The position numbers were made by a program, and so were the translations under genes. The notes beneath the pieces are model-generated. The model was not told the origin of the DNA and did no database searches. It worked only from the letters and a program-made list of their open reading frames with translations. From Saccopteryx bilineata (taxonomy: Eukaryota; Chordata; Mammalia; Chiroptera; Emballonuridae), in NCBI RefSeq assembly GCF_036850765.1, contig NC_089492.1, positions 70,122,982 to 70,186,981 of the forward strand: a stretch of DNA of 64,000 nt, in the 5' to 3' direction. This document shows, in pieces, positions 33,743 to 46,060 of the stretch; the first letter of the stretch is position 1; the number at the start of each line of letters is the position of its first letter.

Positions 33743-34334
33743 ACCTGATACTCCCACCCATCTCAGGTGCTTATGAGGCAGCGGAATCCTCACTGAAGGG
33801 CCCTGCCTTGATCATCCCTATATCATTGCCCGATGGTGGAAGATAACATAGGGATGGGTCAGAAACACTTATCAATAAAACCATAGATAGCAGGATGTTT
33901 TTGATACCCACTAATTAAATATCTTGAAATTTAAGCAGTTAGAACACTTGAGGAAACAGAACAGTAACACCTCTTTTCCTCCCCTCCTCATACCAAACAT
34001 GGTACTTTAAACCTGAGACTGCCTATCAGTTTTAAATATTTGAGTATTCCTTAAATTTTCCAAGAAAGTACCAATTGCAAATATTCTTACATATAGTTTC
34101 ATGAAGACACTGATACCACATTTATTTGTTCATCTATCAATATTGGTTGGGAATATTTTATTTTAAGTACTGGGGTTAGTTCAAACTTACAGTACAGAGG
34201 GATGAGCAGAAATGAACAAATAAACAGACTAGAAACATCCAGGACTAGGATGAAAAAATAGGGATTGTGACAGAGACTATAGTGGGTAGTTACCTGGGAG
34301 TTAGTGATGAGAGAAGACTTCTCCCTGGAGGTGA
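33743..34334. other. Unassigned non-coding stretch
   Basis: No recognisable features. The 206-codon minus-strand frame that begins downstream in the SINE at 34487-34858 runs through here but has no known domain. Confidence 0.4.
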
Positions 34335-34470
34335 CAACTGAGCTACAAACCAAATGAGGAGAAGGAGCCAGCCTTGTGAAGATCCAGGGAGTGAGCATGA
34401 CTCCAAGGCAGGATGCACTTAGAGTGTCAAGGTCATTGGAGCAAGAATATGAAGTAGAAAAGCAAGAGTC
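34335..34470 (-). mobile_element. LINE-2 fragment, part before the SINE
   Basis: 'gaggagaaggagccagccttgtgaagatccagggagtgagcatgactcc' matches reversed LINE-2 3' sequence. The copy resumes near 35080 in the same orientation, so a younger SINE and some unassigned sequence separate the two parts. Confidence 0.65.
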
Positions 34471-34486
34471 AAAAAAGACATGGACA

Positions 34487-34858
34487 GCCCTGGCCAGTTG
34501 GCTCAGTGGTAGAGCGTCGGCCTGGTGTGCAAGAGTCCCGGGTTTGATTCCCAACCAGGGCACACAGGAGAAGCGCCCATCTGCTTCTCCACCCCTCCCC
34601 CTCTCCTCTCTGTCTTTCTCTTCCCCTCCCACAGCCAAGTTTCCATTGGAGCAAAGTTGGCCCGGTGCTGAGGATGGCTCCATGGCCTCTGCCTCAGGTG
34701 CTAGAATGGCTCTGGTCACAACAGAGCAATGCCCCAGATGGGCAGATCATCGCCCCCTGGCCCCCTGGTGGACATGCCGGTGGATCCCGGTTGGGCGCAT
34801 GTGGGAGTCTGTCTGACTGCCTCACCATTTCCAACTTCAGAAAAATACAAAAAAAAAA
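34487..34858 (+). mobile_element. Bat VES/Rhin-type SINE (long-body class)
   Basis: tRNA-like head gccctggccagttggctcag with A box (tggctcagtgg) and B box (ggtttgattcc), a CT-rich linker, then a body of about 230 bp (gctgaggatggctccatggc, gtgctagaatggctctggtc, agatgggcagatcatcgcccc, tctgtctgactgcctc) and a poly-A tail. Target duplication aaaaaagacatggaca (34471-34486) and aaaaaagacatgcaca (34859-34874), 15 of 16 identical. Inserted close to old LINE-2 sequence. Frames on both strands here are SINE artefacts. Confidence 0.95.
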
Positions 34859-35079
34859 AAAAAAGACATGCACATGGAGTTAGGCAGACAACCGATCGTG
34901 TAGGCAATGTTTTCAACCATGGCTGTACATTCTAGGACATTAAAAAAAAAAAAAGCCTTAGTCCACTCCAGATTTGTTGATTCAGAAGCTCTGGGGTCTT
35001 CACATTAGTTTTCTCCCTGTGTTCCTAATGTGCAGAATGAATTGAAATCCACTAAGTTCGGCTTTAAAAGCCAGGGTAA

Positions 35080-35790
35080 AGAGACAGGGGATTTTATTTT
35101 ACATATAATGAGAAGTCACTAATTGAATGGCTTTAAGCAAGGAAATGACACCAGTTAGTGGAAAATGGATTGGAGATAGGCTCAGCAAGATCCGAAGGAA
35201 GGTAATCAGTGATGAGACAATTGCAGTATTCCAGAAGGGAGATGTTGGTGGTTTGTCCTGGTCTGGATCAAGTAGAAAGAAAGTCAAGTGAGGTATGATA
35301 CAGGTACATGGTGTACAGTCAACTGCACTTCCTGGATTGGAGGAGAAATGACTGCTAGCTAAGTTTGAGGTTGAAAAGGTGTGACTGGAGCTATTCTTTA
35401 CCAAGAGAGGGCTGGGAAAAGAGCAGGTTAAGGGCAGTGTGACTAATATATATATATAATCTCCTAGGAATCTGTTGTTCAACTTGTCTGTGGGTCAGTT
35501 AAGTGACAGTATTGGGTAGGCATTGAATATATGATTCTTCACCTGGAGACTAGAGATGCAAATATAGAAGCCCCCATGCTTTTCAGTCATGAAGACTACT
35601 TGAGAATATCTGATGAGAAAACAGCCAAAGTCAAGAAGAAAGAAATAGCCAGTTGGTTCAAATGCTGCTGAGAGTCTCATAGAGAATAACCACTGGCAAA
35701 ATCTTTGCCTGATTAAGGCTTTGAGAAATGTAGTCACCAAAGGTAACACTGTTAATGACACCAAGATTCTTACCATAAGTTCATGAGTAC
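35080..35790 (-). mobile_element. LINE-2 fragment, part after the SINE
   Basis: 'ggattttattttacatataatgagaagtcactaattgaatggctttaagcaaggaaatgacacca' and 'acaattgcagtattccagaa', 'ctggagactagagatgc' follow reversed LINE-2 in order. An (AT)n run lies at 35447-35459. No intact frame. Confidence 0.65.
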
Positions 35791-36500
35791 ATTTGGCAAA
35801 ATAGATCTAGACCAGCTATGGTCTATGTAGGTGATGTTGAAGGGATGTGAGTGTGTCTGTGAGTGTGTGTAGGATCAGTCCCAGGTCATTAAGAGGTAAG
35901 TGAGATTTAGAGTTCTAATACCACCACAGAAAAAAGCATATGGGTCCCATTTCCTCACCAAGTAGAATAAATAGAAGCATCCCAAAGTAGACAAACAGTG
36001 ACTCAGTAAATTTTACATATTCTCTACTTTCCTTTTTCTTTAAAAATTCAGCAGGACCTAGGAGAGTTGATCTGTAAGAAATAGCAGTTATGGGCTAGGC
36101 TAGAAATTTCAATCAATTAAATGACCTATTTGGGGACCCGCAGAGCAACTCCACAAAAAGACCCAGGAAATAAATAATCTGAGTGTTTCCTATGGCTAGT
36201 CTGAGATTGCACGGAACATGGTGTAATGTGAACGGAAGACAGATACAGTATTTTAAAAGCAGCCTTACTTTAAAGGGAGAGTGAGAAGCATGGAGTCTAC
36301 TCACGCACAAGCAAAGGGCCAGCTGTTCCAACAGCGACAGGACCAATTACAGTTACCTTGATTTTACTCATTTAGTTATCAAAGCTCCTCATATTTAATG
36401 CAAACAAGAGATGGAACTAGAATTTTATTTCTCAAATGTCCTAAAATGTTCCATGTAAAAGTGAACGTTGTGAACAATTCATGCATATTCCTGAAGACGA
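35791..36500. other. Unassigned non-coding stretch
   Basis: No recognisable repeat, gene or RNA. Confidence 0.4.
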
Positions 36501-36508
36501 CTCTACAC

Positions 36509-36768
36509 CAGCAATTTTCAACTGGTGTACCACAAGAATTGTTAAAACATGCAATCTATTTAGACAAGGGCACAGACCTCTTTTCCCTTAGATTGTCAAA
36601 TAAAGAAAATGGCAACAGCCAACACAATTAGCCATCCAGTGTGAATGAATCAAAATTATACCTTATTTTTTTTTGTCAGATCAGCAAAAAGTATATTTTT
36701 TGGTGTGCCACAGAATTTTAATAATTAGTTTCTGGCTGAAATGAAATGAAAAAGGTTGAAAATCGCTG
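36509..36768 (-). mobile_element. Non-autonomous hAT MITE, copy 2
   Basis: Inverted ends cagcaattttcaact (left) and ggttgaaaatcgctg (right), 260 bp. Flanking octamers ctctacac (36501-36508) and ctctatgc (36769-36776) match at 6 of 8. Its reverse complement matches the copy at 19435 from end to end, including the gtggcacacca, ggtataattttgattcatt and tttgacaatctaagggaaaa blocks. No transposase frame. Confidence 0.9.
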
Positions 36769-36776
36769 CTCTATGC

Positions 36777-37590
36777 AAACGCATACTAGATGAAGCCAGA
36801 ACCAATCGTGCAACTGTAGTTCATATTCACGAAGAAGAACAGCACGTTTCTGTTATTCTTTGCACGGCAAGCAAGCAGGCGTCTCTCAGAGACATGTATA
36901 ACGATGTGTCAAAAACTAAATTAGCTTCTACAATTTTAGAGTATGAGGGAAGGTAAGGCTTCTGTTCCAAATGACTGAAATAGGCATATGGATCCCTAAG
37001 AAGCTGTTGTTCAACTTGCAGTCTAGAGAGTGATGCCCACAGAGAAGTCCACCTGGAAAGCCCCAGCTTCCCCTCCATGGTAACAAAGAGGTCTTCATTG
37101 TCACCCTTTAAAGGCTCCATCTGGCATGCCTCACAGTCAGCCATCACGTTTATGACCCGTGATTTTTACTTTCAGCAGGAAATATTTACCAAAGAAAATA
37201 TTTGTTCAAGTTTGTTTGCCATGAGGTGACCACCTGTTTGGAGCTGGTGGACTAATCAGTGTTTGAATCGTCAGGGATGCAGGTCTGCTCTGTACAACTG
37301 GAATCTGAAATCCTCCTATCTTTCTGGATTTTCATCACAAATAGACAAGGGCAGGATGGAAGAGGTGATCTCAAGTGTAGGGGGATATAGAGATGAATGT
37401 GTTTGTGCCTTTTTAATTGAAGCAAACAGCTGGCTAATGGTAACTGTACAGCCAGCCATTTGATGACTTTCCAAAGATACAGAAAATAAATGTGTTATTT
37501 CATCTCTATTCCTGTGACTTCGGGACAGTCCCAGAAAACTGATTCATGTCATATTTAAAAGTAATTGGGGTTCTCAGTTTCTCATTGGTG
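36777..37590. other. Unassigned non-coding stretch
   Basis: A 66-codon plus frame and a 106-codon minus frame overlap each other (36756-37147), with no domain recognised and no conserved exon pattern. No repeat family identified. Confidence 0.4.
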
Positions 37591-37604
37591 CTATGGGAGA
37601 ATTT

Positions 37605-37712
37605 TTTTTTTCACACTGTATAAGCCCCTTCAGTGCTCACAGCCCATAGGTAAGGAGGCCGGGCAATGGTTCAAGGCTGCAACTTACTCTGGCATGGGTA
37701 CACTATGAGAGC
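37605..37712 (-). mobile_element. Small retroposed insert of unknown source
   Basis: A perfect 14 bp direct repeat ctatgggagaattt (37591-37604 and 37713-37726) flanks 108 bp that begin with a T run on the plus strand, which is an A tail on the minus strand. This is the signature of L1-driven retroposition on the minus strand. The insert (minus strand gctctcatagtgtaccc...cagtgtg) is not a SINE I recognise. It could be a retrocopy of a small RNA or a truncated mRNA tail. Confidence 0.75.
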
Positions 37713-37726
37713 CTATGGGAGAATTT

Positions 37727-40700
37727 ATAAATATTCAGGGCACCTATTGAGATAATAAGGTTGGAATTTATGTACCTTTTTTATCTAGTCAGATTTATTC
37801 TAACTTACTGAAAACTACAAGATCAAAATACCCTATTGAGCTCCTCTGGAGATGAATATGAGGGAGATGGTTTTGATCTGTTGTGCAGAAGAAAGAAGCC
37901 AGACAGAAATAGTTCAGGTCTTACTGTGGCTAAAGTAGTTATATGAGAAATTTGGTTTGTCACCAAATTCTCATCAGCTATCTACCAAAAAGTGCGCTCC
38001 TAAGTGTGCACGCGTATCTTACATTGATAATTCCAGCTGTGATCTGCAGGGTCCAGAAAGTTATTTTCTGAGCAGAGCATTTGCTGGATCTTCTGTGAGT
38101 GTTTTCAGGTGAACTTGATGGCCAGTTCAGATCGAGAAAGTGCTGTAAGCTACAAATAGTTTTAGTTCCTGTGTGATCGTGACCTTTCTGGGTTCATAAC
38201 GATGAGATGATGTGATCATAGTGAGAAGCTCAGATCCTCCCCATGTCATGATTCAAGTGATGTTCATAATCTCTAAAGGAGAATCATTGTCTACCTGAAT
38301 CCACAAGGATTGTTATTAAAAGACTCTTAATAGGTTTTTTGAAGATTCTATCAACTTAGGTTTCAGAAAAGTAGCTATGTTGTACAATGAGTCTTCCTAA
38401 TTTATCATCTCAGAAACCTGAAGTTCTGGACTCTGTGCTTTCCTAATTTACATAATACTGGCCATAAAGTACCCGAAAGCTAATGAGTGTAATCAAAAGG
38501 TAGCCTCGGGTGCAATGAGGACATAAGCAGCAGGATGTCGCTGTGCTCAGAGGAAGACCCCCTCCAGCCTGCATTCACCAGAGACCTGGAGGAAATCAGC
38601 TTTGAACTTCTATCAATTTGATCAGTGTATTCTTCAACTTACATTTTTAACTTTATCACCAAGAAAATGTGCTTAATAAAGTGAAATGAGGTTTGCAGGA
38701 TTCAACATCTAGCACCTGCCAGGTTGAGAGCGCTTTGCCAGCCATCTGGGATAACCCATGATGACAAAGCTTAGCTCTGCGAAACCAATTATCCACATCG
38801 CTTACAGAAACATGGCCTGGACTAGCTTATGATTATGCCAACTGCTGCGAGCACATGACAGCGCCCAGGCATTGTTTGTAATACTATTGTGGCATAGCTC
38901 ATGGAGAGCTTTGGGGACGCTGGGTACGGAGGGATGGGTCAAAGAGGGCTTCCCATTGTCATCCAATTTTTAAAAATTGTTTCCTAGGGTCAAAACTTTG
39001 AAAATTTTATCTCTATGTCTAACCGTTTTTTTGATCCCTTTTCCTAACCCCTTTGTTGTCTGTAATATTGCTTGCTTGTCCCTTTTGGTCCCCCATCTTT
39101 TCACTTCTTACTGTGCATACCCTGAACACTCTCCTTCCACATGTTTTCATCACAATGTTTAGTGGGCCATGGTTGGAAAACCTGCAGGAATTCTGCATTT
39201 GCCCTTTATCCTGAGAAACAACATTTTTATAAGTTTGAGGAAAACAGCCCCAGGCTTGGAACTGTGCAGGCGCTGCCTAATTGTGTCATCCCCAGCAGAA
39301 CTTTCTAAGCTTTGGCTGAAGACCAACTCACAAAATCAAAATTTTATCCCAACTCTCTGCATCTCAATGATTTTGTAATCCAAAACAGGCTCTCAGGTTC
39401 TTCAGGGGCCCAAGCCAGAATGCTCTCACACGGCCACTGGACCCATAGCTTTTTTGAAGGCAGTGTCTTTGTGTAGTGCTATTTTATAGTTATATCTACC
39501 ATAGCCTTGAGTATAATGGCTTGCTCTTAGAATTGTTCAATATGTGATTGCGAGAGTAGACTTTATTCTGCCCTTCTCCTGAAGCCTCAGAATAGCTAAT
39601 GCTAAAACCTAACTCTGCCAACTAGGGAATCCTGGTCACAGATGCTAATAAATAGTGGGTTTCTTTTTGGTGGAATGAAGGTTCACCCTCCCACCTCCCT
39701 GGCTCACCCCTACTTCCCACCCCCTCCACACAAAAACCCGTTGCTATTCCACTTCTATATCCCCACTTTATCTAGCCCCATCGTGCAATGTGACTTGCCC
39801 CAATAGTAGTGGCTATCTGCCATGCAATACAGGTTAGTAGGTTTCTAGTGGATTGACATGGAAGGCCAAATTCCTACTAGTAATGGTCTCCCTGGGGCAG
39901 AGGCACAGGATGAGCCTTTCTCCAGATGACTATCCAATGGGCCTAGGAAGTGACAAATAAGAGAATCTCTCACGGTCTCTCATCTTGTAGCCTGTTTGAC
40001 TGTGAACCTTCTCCAGAACTATCTTTACCAACGTAGCACCACTTTGATGGGCACTATATCCCCATGTCAGCTGTTCCAGTGGGAGCCTTGGACACAGCTC
40101 TCCTAGTTATAGGCCTTAGTTCCAAAGTACAGGCAGACACTTGTGCTGCATGTACCCCGAGAAGGTGGCCATGAGGGAATGGCCCATTACTGTCTTCTCA
40201 ATGGATGACCCTTTAGCCACTTTGTCACACTTGTTTTGCACAATTCAGAGAGCCGATGAGATGTACTGGAGATAATTTGGGCCTCAGTGCCAGCTCAGTG
40301 CTGATACCTTGAACAAATCAACTTTTAGCTCCTTAGGTAGAAAACTGAAATAACAGTATTTTCCTCCTGTCCTTCAGTCTAAAAAAAAAAACTAAATAAA
40401 TAGCAAATATGTGGAAGGAACTCAACTCTTTTCAACTGAAATACATTGTCCAAAAGCATATTGTTATTTTCTGATACATTTGGTTTGCAAAACTCCACAA
40501 AACGTAGCAATATTCAAACAAATATGATTTTCAGCAGGTCCTCAAACTATGTCATTTTGTTCAACATCATTCCATTATAACATTGATGAGTTGCCATCTA
40601 ACCTTAACTCTCATTTATATCCATAAGCTTATAGCAAAATTGTGTTTCACTTTAAAGTTGCAGAACCTAACAACAGCAGCATTAAGTGAGGATTTACCTT

Positions 40701-40950
40701 ACTTTCAAAACACTTCATATGTTCTAGAAACAGGGAAACTACATTGTGACTTATAAAAGGGTCAGAGGATTAGACAAGAGAATAACCTGTATGACCAGAG
40801 TCATAGAATATTAGGTCTGTCAAGCCTCCATTGGGGTAGTAACCTCATAAAACCTGGGAAGAGAAGACAGTGATCTGAAAGCAACAAATATATCCTCAAA
40901 CCCATGGCCAGGCAGTGTCTCAGGATATAAACATATACTAATATAATTGG
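37727..40950. other. Repeat-poor unique block
   Basis: About 3.2 kb with no clear repeat apart from a possible decayed MIR near 40270-40385. Frames are short (61 and 69 codons near 38977-39378) with no known domain. Near 40538-40685 a segment with tcctcaaac...ttaagtgaggat-like ends may be an ancient DNA transposon, but I cannot assign it. Confidence 0.4.
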
Positions 40951-40954
40951 AGAA

Positions 40955-41245
40955 GAAATCTGAGATTAATTTTAGTCAGAATGGACTCTTGGAAGAGGCT
41001 GCATTCAATAGGAGCCTTGAAGGATAATAGAATTTCAGTAAGTGCAGCTGTAAACACTACATGCTTAAGACAGGTAAGTATATGTCAGGGTGCTTCTCTG
41101 GAAACTCTATAGTCCCTTTGCCTGGTGCGTTGATGTCACAGGGAGATTACAAGGATACTAAGCCCAATATGAAAACCAAGCTAAAGAATTTGGATTTTAT
41201 CTGTCATCCTTAGACTGAAAGTCTTTGAACACAGAAATGAAATGA
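40955..41245 (-). mobile_element. Probable LINE-2 fragment
   Basis: 'actcttggaagaggctgcattcaataggagccttgaaggataatagaa' resembles reversed LINE-2 (aggaggtgacatttgagctgagacctgaa), and 'attttatctgtcatccttagactgaaa' follows. Strong decay. Confidence 0.45.
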
Positions 41246-42665
41246 TCAGAGCTACTTGTATTTAGGTATAGAATCAGGCTCTTACCCAAGAGCCATGGAA
41301 CACCTTGAGTAGCATACACACGCACTCACGTGTATGTGTGAGAATTTTGTTTTATTTTTTGTAATGTCTTCACAGGTTTAAGAGGACAGTAAAAAAGAAA
41401 ACCATACCTTTAGCAGGCTAGCTTGGCAGAAGCATCATGTCATTGGAATAGAACATCTTCCTTCAAAAAGGCAATGCGATTTATTCCGTGAAAAATACAA
41501 CATGCTATGTTGCTACATTTTCTTCAACCATAATTCATGAATGTTTACAGCATCCAGCCCCTAACAATGAAACACTATGTCTCTTGGGCAACAATTTTTA
41601 GGTATTAAATAAGTTTGAATTTTGTATAGTACTAAGCTTCCTGAGGCAGCTTGTTTATTCCTGAACAAATGCTAATGTATGTTTGTAAAGATTCCCCAAG
41701 GAGGCCAATAGCTCCCTTGAATCAATGTCCCACACTCTCTAAGGCTCCATTTTTGAGAAAATATGACCCTAGAAGTCATAAAAGTTCCAATGCCTAATTT
41801 GTCTGTCAGAAGTCAATTATTAACTTTGGCCAATGACAGACTCCATTACCTTTTTATAGATTTTTTTTTGGTCTCCATTCCCCAAAGGCAAGGATGCAGT
41901 TGGCTATAGTTTTATTTATTATTATAACATATAGAATTTCAGATTCTCTTTCAGAAATGACACTTTGTAGAGTATTGTGGCTTTTACAGTTACTGTTGAT
42001 AAAAATAGCTCTTGATGGTCTGGTGTTTGGCTTCCAATAATATGAATACCATCTGAATGAAAACTTCCTTGCAGGTTCAGAATCTTCCTAAAGGAGTGAA
42101 ACTTTTATTCCAACTGAAGATAGTACAGAAAACTCTTTGTAAAGTTTCTCTCACATTACATTCTGTTTCCTGTGTGAGATGGTTTCCCTGTGTGAGTCAC
42201 ACAGTGGCTCAAAACATGAAAGGGAAAACTCCTGCCTTGAACCCTGAGGTCCAGGGCTCCCCTTAGGAAAAGCAATGCAGGCTAGATCCCTGTTGGGCCT
42301 GCAGGGGCTGGGACCAACACTAAGCCCTGCTGGAGTTCTTTGACTTAAAAAGATGCCATTACTTGATTGCGAAAGAAATATGATATAGCATATTGGGTAA
42401 TCAAATACATATTCCCTTTTTAGATGCTTGTGCCCCAATCTTAAGATGACATCTCTATTGACATAAGCACCCCTTTGTCTAGAGACAAAGTTTGTAAAGA
42501 GAATAGATCATGCTCACTGATTTCCCTGGAGTCCTGTTTTGATGAGCCCCCTTGGGTATTACTTTGTAAGTCAGATAATAAGACACCTCACTTTTGCAGA
42601 TCATTCTGTCCCCTTAACGTTTTTCAGGATCTTTTTTTTTTTCTGGAGCATTTCTTGACTTCAGA
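41246..42665. other. Unassigned non-coding stretch
   Basis: Repeat-poor. Short frames (42057-42678) on both strands without a domain. No RNA gene recognised. Confidence 0.4.
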
Positions 42666-42667
42666 AT

Positions 42668-42990
42668 ATACTTACTGAGCATAAATTGAGGCACTGGATA
42701 CAGAAACATGAATGACAAGGCCCCCGCCCTCAAGTCTAGAATGGAAGACAGATGAGTGAACTGTCCGCTAGATTAAGGGCTCCCATGGAGGTGAGATCAA
42801 GGCAGTAAGACCACTAAGAAGGAGATTTTTTTTTAATCTAAGAAGATGTGGCTGGTAGTCAGGCTTGAAGCAGAGGTCTTCCAGATGGACCGAGTGAGAG
42901 CTATGACAGAGCAAAACAAAAAGCAGGTATGTGGCCTCGTTTTCTATTTCACACAGTTGCTCAAACAAAACGCAAGATCATCTCAGCCAC
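42668..42990 (-). mobile_element. LINE-2 3' fragment
   Basis: 'cttactgagcataaattgaggcactggatacagaaacatgaatgacaaggcccccgccctcaag' follows the reversed LINE-2 terminus (gcctactatgtgccaggcactg, ggggatacag, gccctcatggag). A 3' end fragment only. Confidence 0.6.
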
Positions 42991-44755
42991 TTCCTCCTGC
43001 CTCTAAGGAAGCCCAAATTTAACATGTAAAAGAAAAATTAAGAAGCTGATTTTCTTATTAGAGTTGTGTAAAAGATGAGTTTATCATTAGCCCTGTTAGC
43101 CTGCCGAGATCAGTTTGGATAATTACATTCCTCCTATCTAATTTATCCCTCTAGGTTTCATCAGTTTCAGAATTCCATGCATTTTTCTTCAGTTGTTGTG
43201 CATTGTTATTTGGTATCAAACAGCTGTTAGGTTCTGCCAGAGAGCTGAATATTTTTCAGCAGCCGACACAGTGGTTTAAGTCCTATAGGGAAAATAAGGC
43301 AATTTGCAAGGACTTAGAGATGACAGATAATCCCTAAATGCACAAATGTGTGATGTTAATTATTGATAGCTATAGTTACTACCCATAGAGTCACTTCTCT
43401 TAGAATAACACAGAGCCTGTCTTTGGTCTATGCAGTCCTATATACGGAGGAAAATCCTTGCTTCTATTTAAATGTTATTTCTGGGCTGACATATACTCAA
43501 AGGTGTTGATGGCCTTTCTTCTACCTTGCTGAGATCCTATTGGTTTTAATTAAATACATACTGCAGTGTCCTGAGAGCAGATGTTCATTTTGTTTTATAA
43601 TCAACTTAGAGGAAGTTGGTTAGGTCATTTCTGCATCGGGCAACCTGCTGTGCCCCGTTCTCCCTTCGATCAGTTGTTTATATCTGACTGGGGATGACAG
43701 AGATTGAGAGTCTGCACCTAAAAGCCACTCTGAAGTCTGACATCAGCGTGTTAATGAATTTGGTCCTTCTCTCAGGACCTGTGTTATTACTGCCGCTGTT
43801 GTTAAGTGCCACGTTGGACACCCCTAATGGGGATGAGTCGTCCATTATGGCTTTCATTCTGGTCAGCGCTCAGACCGAGGTAAACAGTAATGACCTAATT
43901 AGTAACAATGTCACAGCTTCCTGCTCCATCTTTTTCACATCAGAAAACGTTTCTCTTTGCTCCTTTGATGAATGTGGTAGATCATCTGAAACATCTTTCA
44001 CTGAGAGCGGATGTTTACTGAAAGATTCATTTCTCCCCAAATACCCCTAAATTTTATCACCCAAATCTTTGAACAAAGTCATGTGATCTAGAAAAGTGTG
44101 GTCACTGCCAAGATGCACATGCTCACTGCTGACAACTGTTGCCCTGGGTCAATGGCCTCGACTCGTGGACATAAATAAGCCAAGAACCTCTTTGTTCACT
44201 TTAGGGGACATATGACAAGCAATGAAAGCACAGAGTGGCCGGTGTTGGCACCAGGGAGGTCAGAGCAAGCGGTCACTGATCTGAGCTGGGACCACCAAGG
44301 CCAGGCTCTCTGTTCTGTCTTTAGGGGACAGCCCACCCCCTATAACATGCCCTGTGCTGCCTGCTGCTCTCACACTTGACCCACACCAAAGGCCCATGCT
44401 TTGTTTTGTGACTATAGCATCAACATTCTTCCAGACTTCCCTACTAGCTGAAAAATCTCAGGAGCATGACAGCCACTCTTTATAATCAGTAAGTAGGAAC
44501 CCAAGGTAGGACCCTATCTGGGCCACAACAGCACAGCTCTGTCCATCAGGCAGAATGATCCTTTCACAACACCATGTCAAGCTACCAGAAAAGTCCTGGC
44601 AATCCAGGACACTCTAGGAAATACCAGTTCTCTCTTCTGACTCCTTTTTCCAATCCTGGGAGTTCGCAGGTTTGGAAGACAAGGAGCAAACTTTGAATGC
44701 CTATAGATGTGTTACCAGAGTTGATAGTTCTGATGTAAGGATAGGATGACACAAT
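42991..44755. other. Repeat-poor unique block
   Basis: No repeats recognised. A 118-codon plus-strand frame at 43694-44050 has a Leu-rich stretch near residues 20-41 that would read as a membrane segment, but no family resemblance or gene structure supports it. Confidence 0.4.
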
Positions 44756-44759
44756 GCTA

Positions 44760-45245
44760 ACAGACATGTGAGTGAGAGCAGATACTGGGGGTCAGTGGGG
44801 TGTCTGGGAAAGGCAGAGTGAAGCAGGAAGGAGAGGTTGCAAAATGCAGTCCTAGCAGGCTGCTGCGATAATGGGGCCGGAGGGGTGGGAAAAGCAGGAA
44901 GGAGGAGCTGAGTAGGTCTTCTTCCCCCTCTGTCCTAACTGGAGAAAGGTGTACATGCCTGGAGGGAGGTGTTTTAGACAGACATGACTCTGTGCAAAGG
45001 CATGTGAGCATGGTACTTTGGGGGGGGGGGGATAGTGAGCCATATGACCAGAGTAAGGGCAAACAGGTGGACATAGTACTCAGGGAAGTCTGGAAAGGAA
45101 GTTGAATCTAGTCGTGGGGACTTGTGGGCCATCTCTGGAGTCACACTTATCCCCAAAGCAGTAGAGAACCATCGAAGGACTTTAAATAGAAAAAGGGCGA
45201 TATGATCAAATGTTAGTTAGCAGAACAGTAGCATATACATATGAA
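44760..45245 (-). mobile_element. LINE-2 fossil fragment
   Basis: 'gactctgtgcaaaggcatgtgagcatggtac', 'gggcaaacaggtggacatagtac' and 'gtagagaaccatcgaaggactttaaatagaaaaagggcgatatgatcaaa' match reversed LINE-2 in order. A G run lies inside it at 45020-45031. Confidence 0.6.
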
Positions 45246-45287
45246 GAGGGAAGAGACTGTAGGGAGATAATAATTAACATTAATAAA

Positions 45288-45289
45288 CA

Positions 45290-45336
<47 letters not shown>

Positions 45337-45338
45337 AT
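45288..45338. repeat. (AAAT)n microsatellite
   Basis: About twelve tandem AAAT units with no interruptions. Confidence 0.97.
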
Positions 45339-46048
45339 ATTTTAGAAAGCTTCCTCAGTCATCCAGGGTAACATCTTGCCAGAGCAAGCAGACCTGTCCT
45401 GCACCCTCTCTCCCCCCATTTATGTTAAAGCTGACATATTACCACATGGCAGTCTCTTTCCTCAGTGCTCTGATAGGATAGAAAACATAGCAAAGCTAGT
45501 CAGTCTGGATTATAAAGTCACCAGGACATAGGAACTGTTGGTGGTCTCTTGGGAATAGGATCACAATGGAACAGATTTCGTGCCAAGGTACAGCAAAAAT
45601 GGAATAAATCACTTTTGCTGCTGCTGAAGATTAGTGTTAGTATTTGCTTGTGCTCTCATCAAAGGTTTAATCAACATCATTCTTCCTTATCTACATCCTG
45701 CCCATTGTGCTGCCTTCTACCCCACAGGTTGAGCCAAATTAACTACTAATTACACTGTTAACATTTGCAGATGATGTATGAGTCTTCACTATATTGTTAA
45801 AAAAATAAAAGACATGGCAATCAATTTGAGAAACTCATTGAACAAACACTGTTTGAACATCTGTTACTGTATGCTAACAACTGGCAATACCAAGATGAAA
45901 CCCAGTGTTCCAGTGTTCCTGCTTCCAGGAGCAGAGCTGGGGAGAGAACTAAGCATATCACGTGGGAGGACTAGAAAGGAAGTAGTGGATCCCAAAGCAA
46001 CACTAGGAACTGGATATTTTGCTCCTTAGGATAAATGTTACAATAAAA
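45339..46048. other. Unassigned non-coding stretch
   Basis: Two short plus-strand frames (45549, 45778) with no known domain. No repeat recognised. Confidence 0.4.
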
Positions 46049-46060
46049 ATATCAACTTAA

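Noticed and set aside
34099..34719. 206-codon minus-strand open frame
   Set aside because: Its N-terminal part is the young SINE (34487-34858) read in reverse, and the rest has no recognisable domain.
36501..37147. Overlapping frames (66 codons plus, 106 codons minus) as a possible exon
   Set aside because: The plus frame starts within the end of the hAT MITE flank, and the frames on opposite strands shadow each other with no known domain.
43694..44050. 118-codon plus frame with a hydrophobic stretch
   Set aside because: A single Leu-rich run is not enough. No family resemblance, splice structure or flanking exon supports it.
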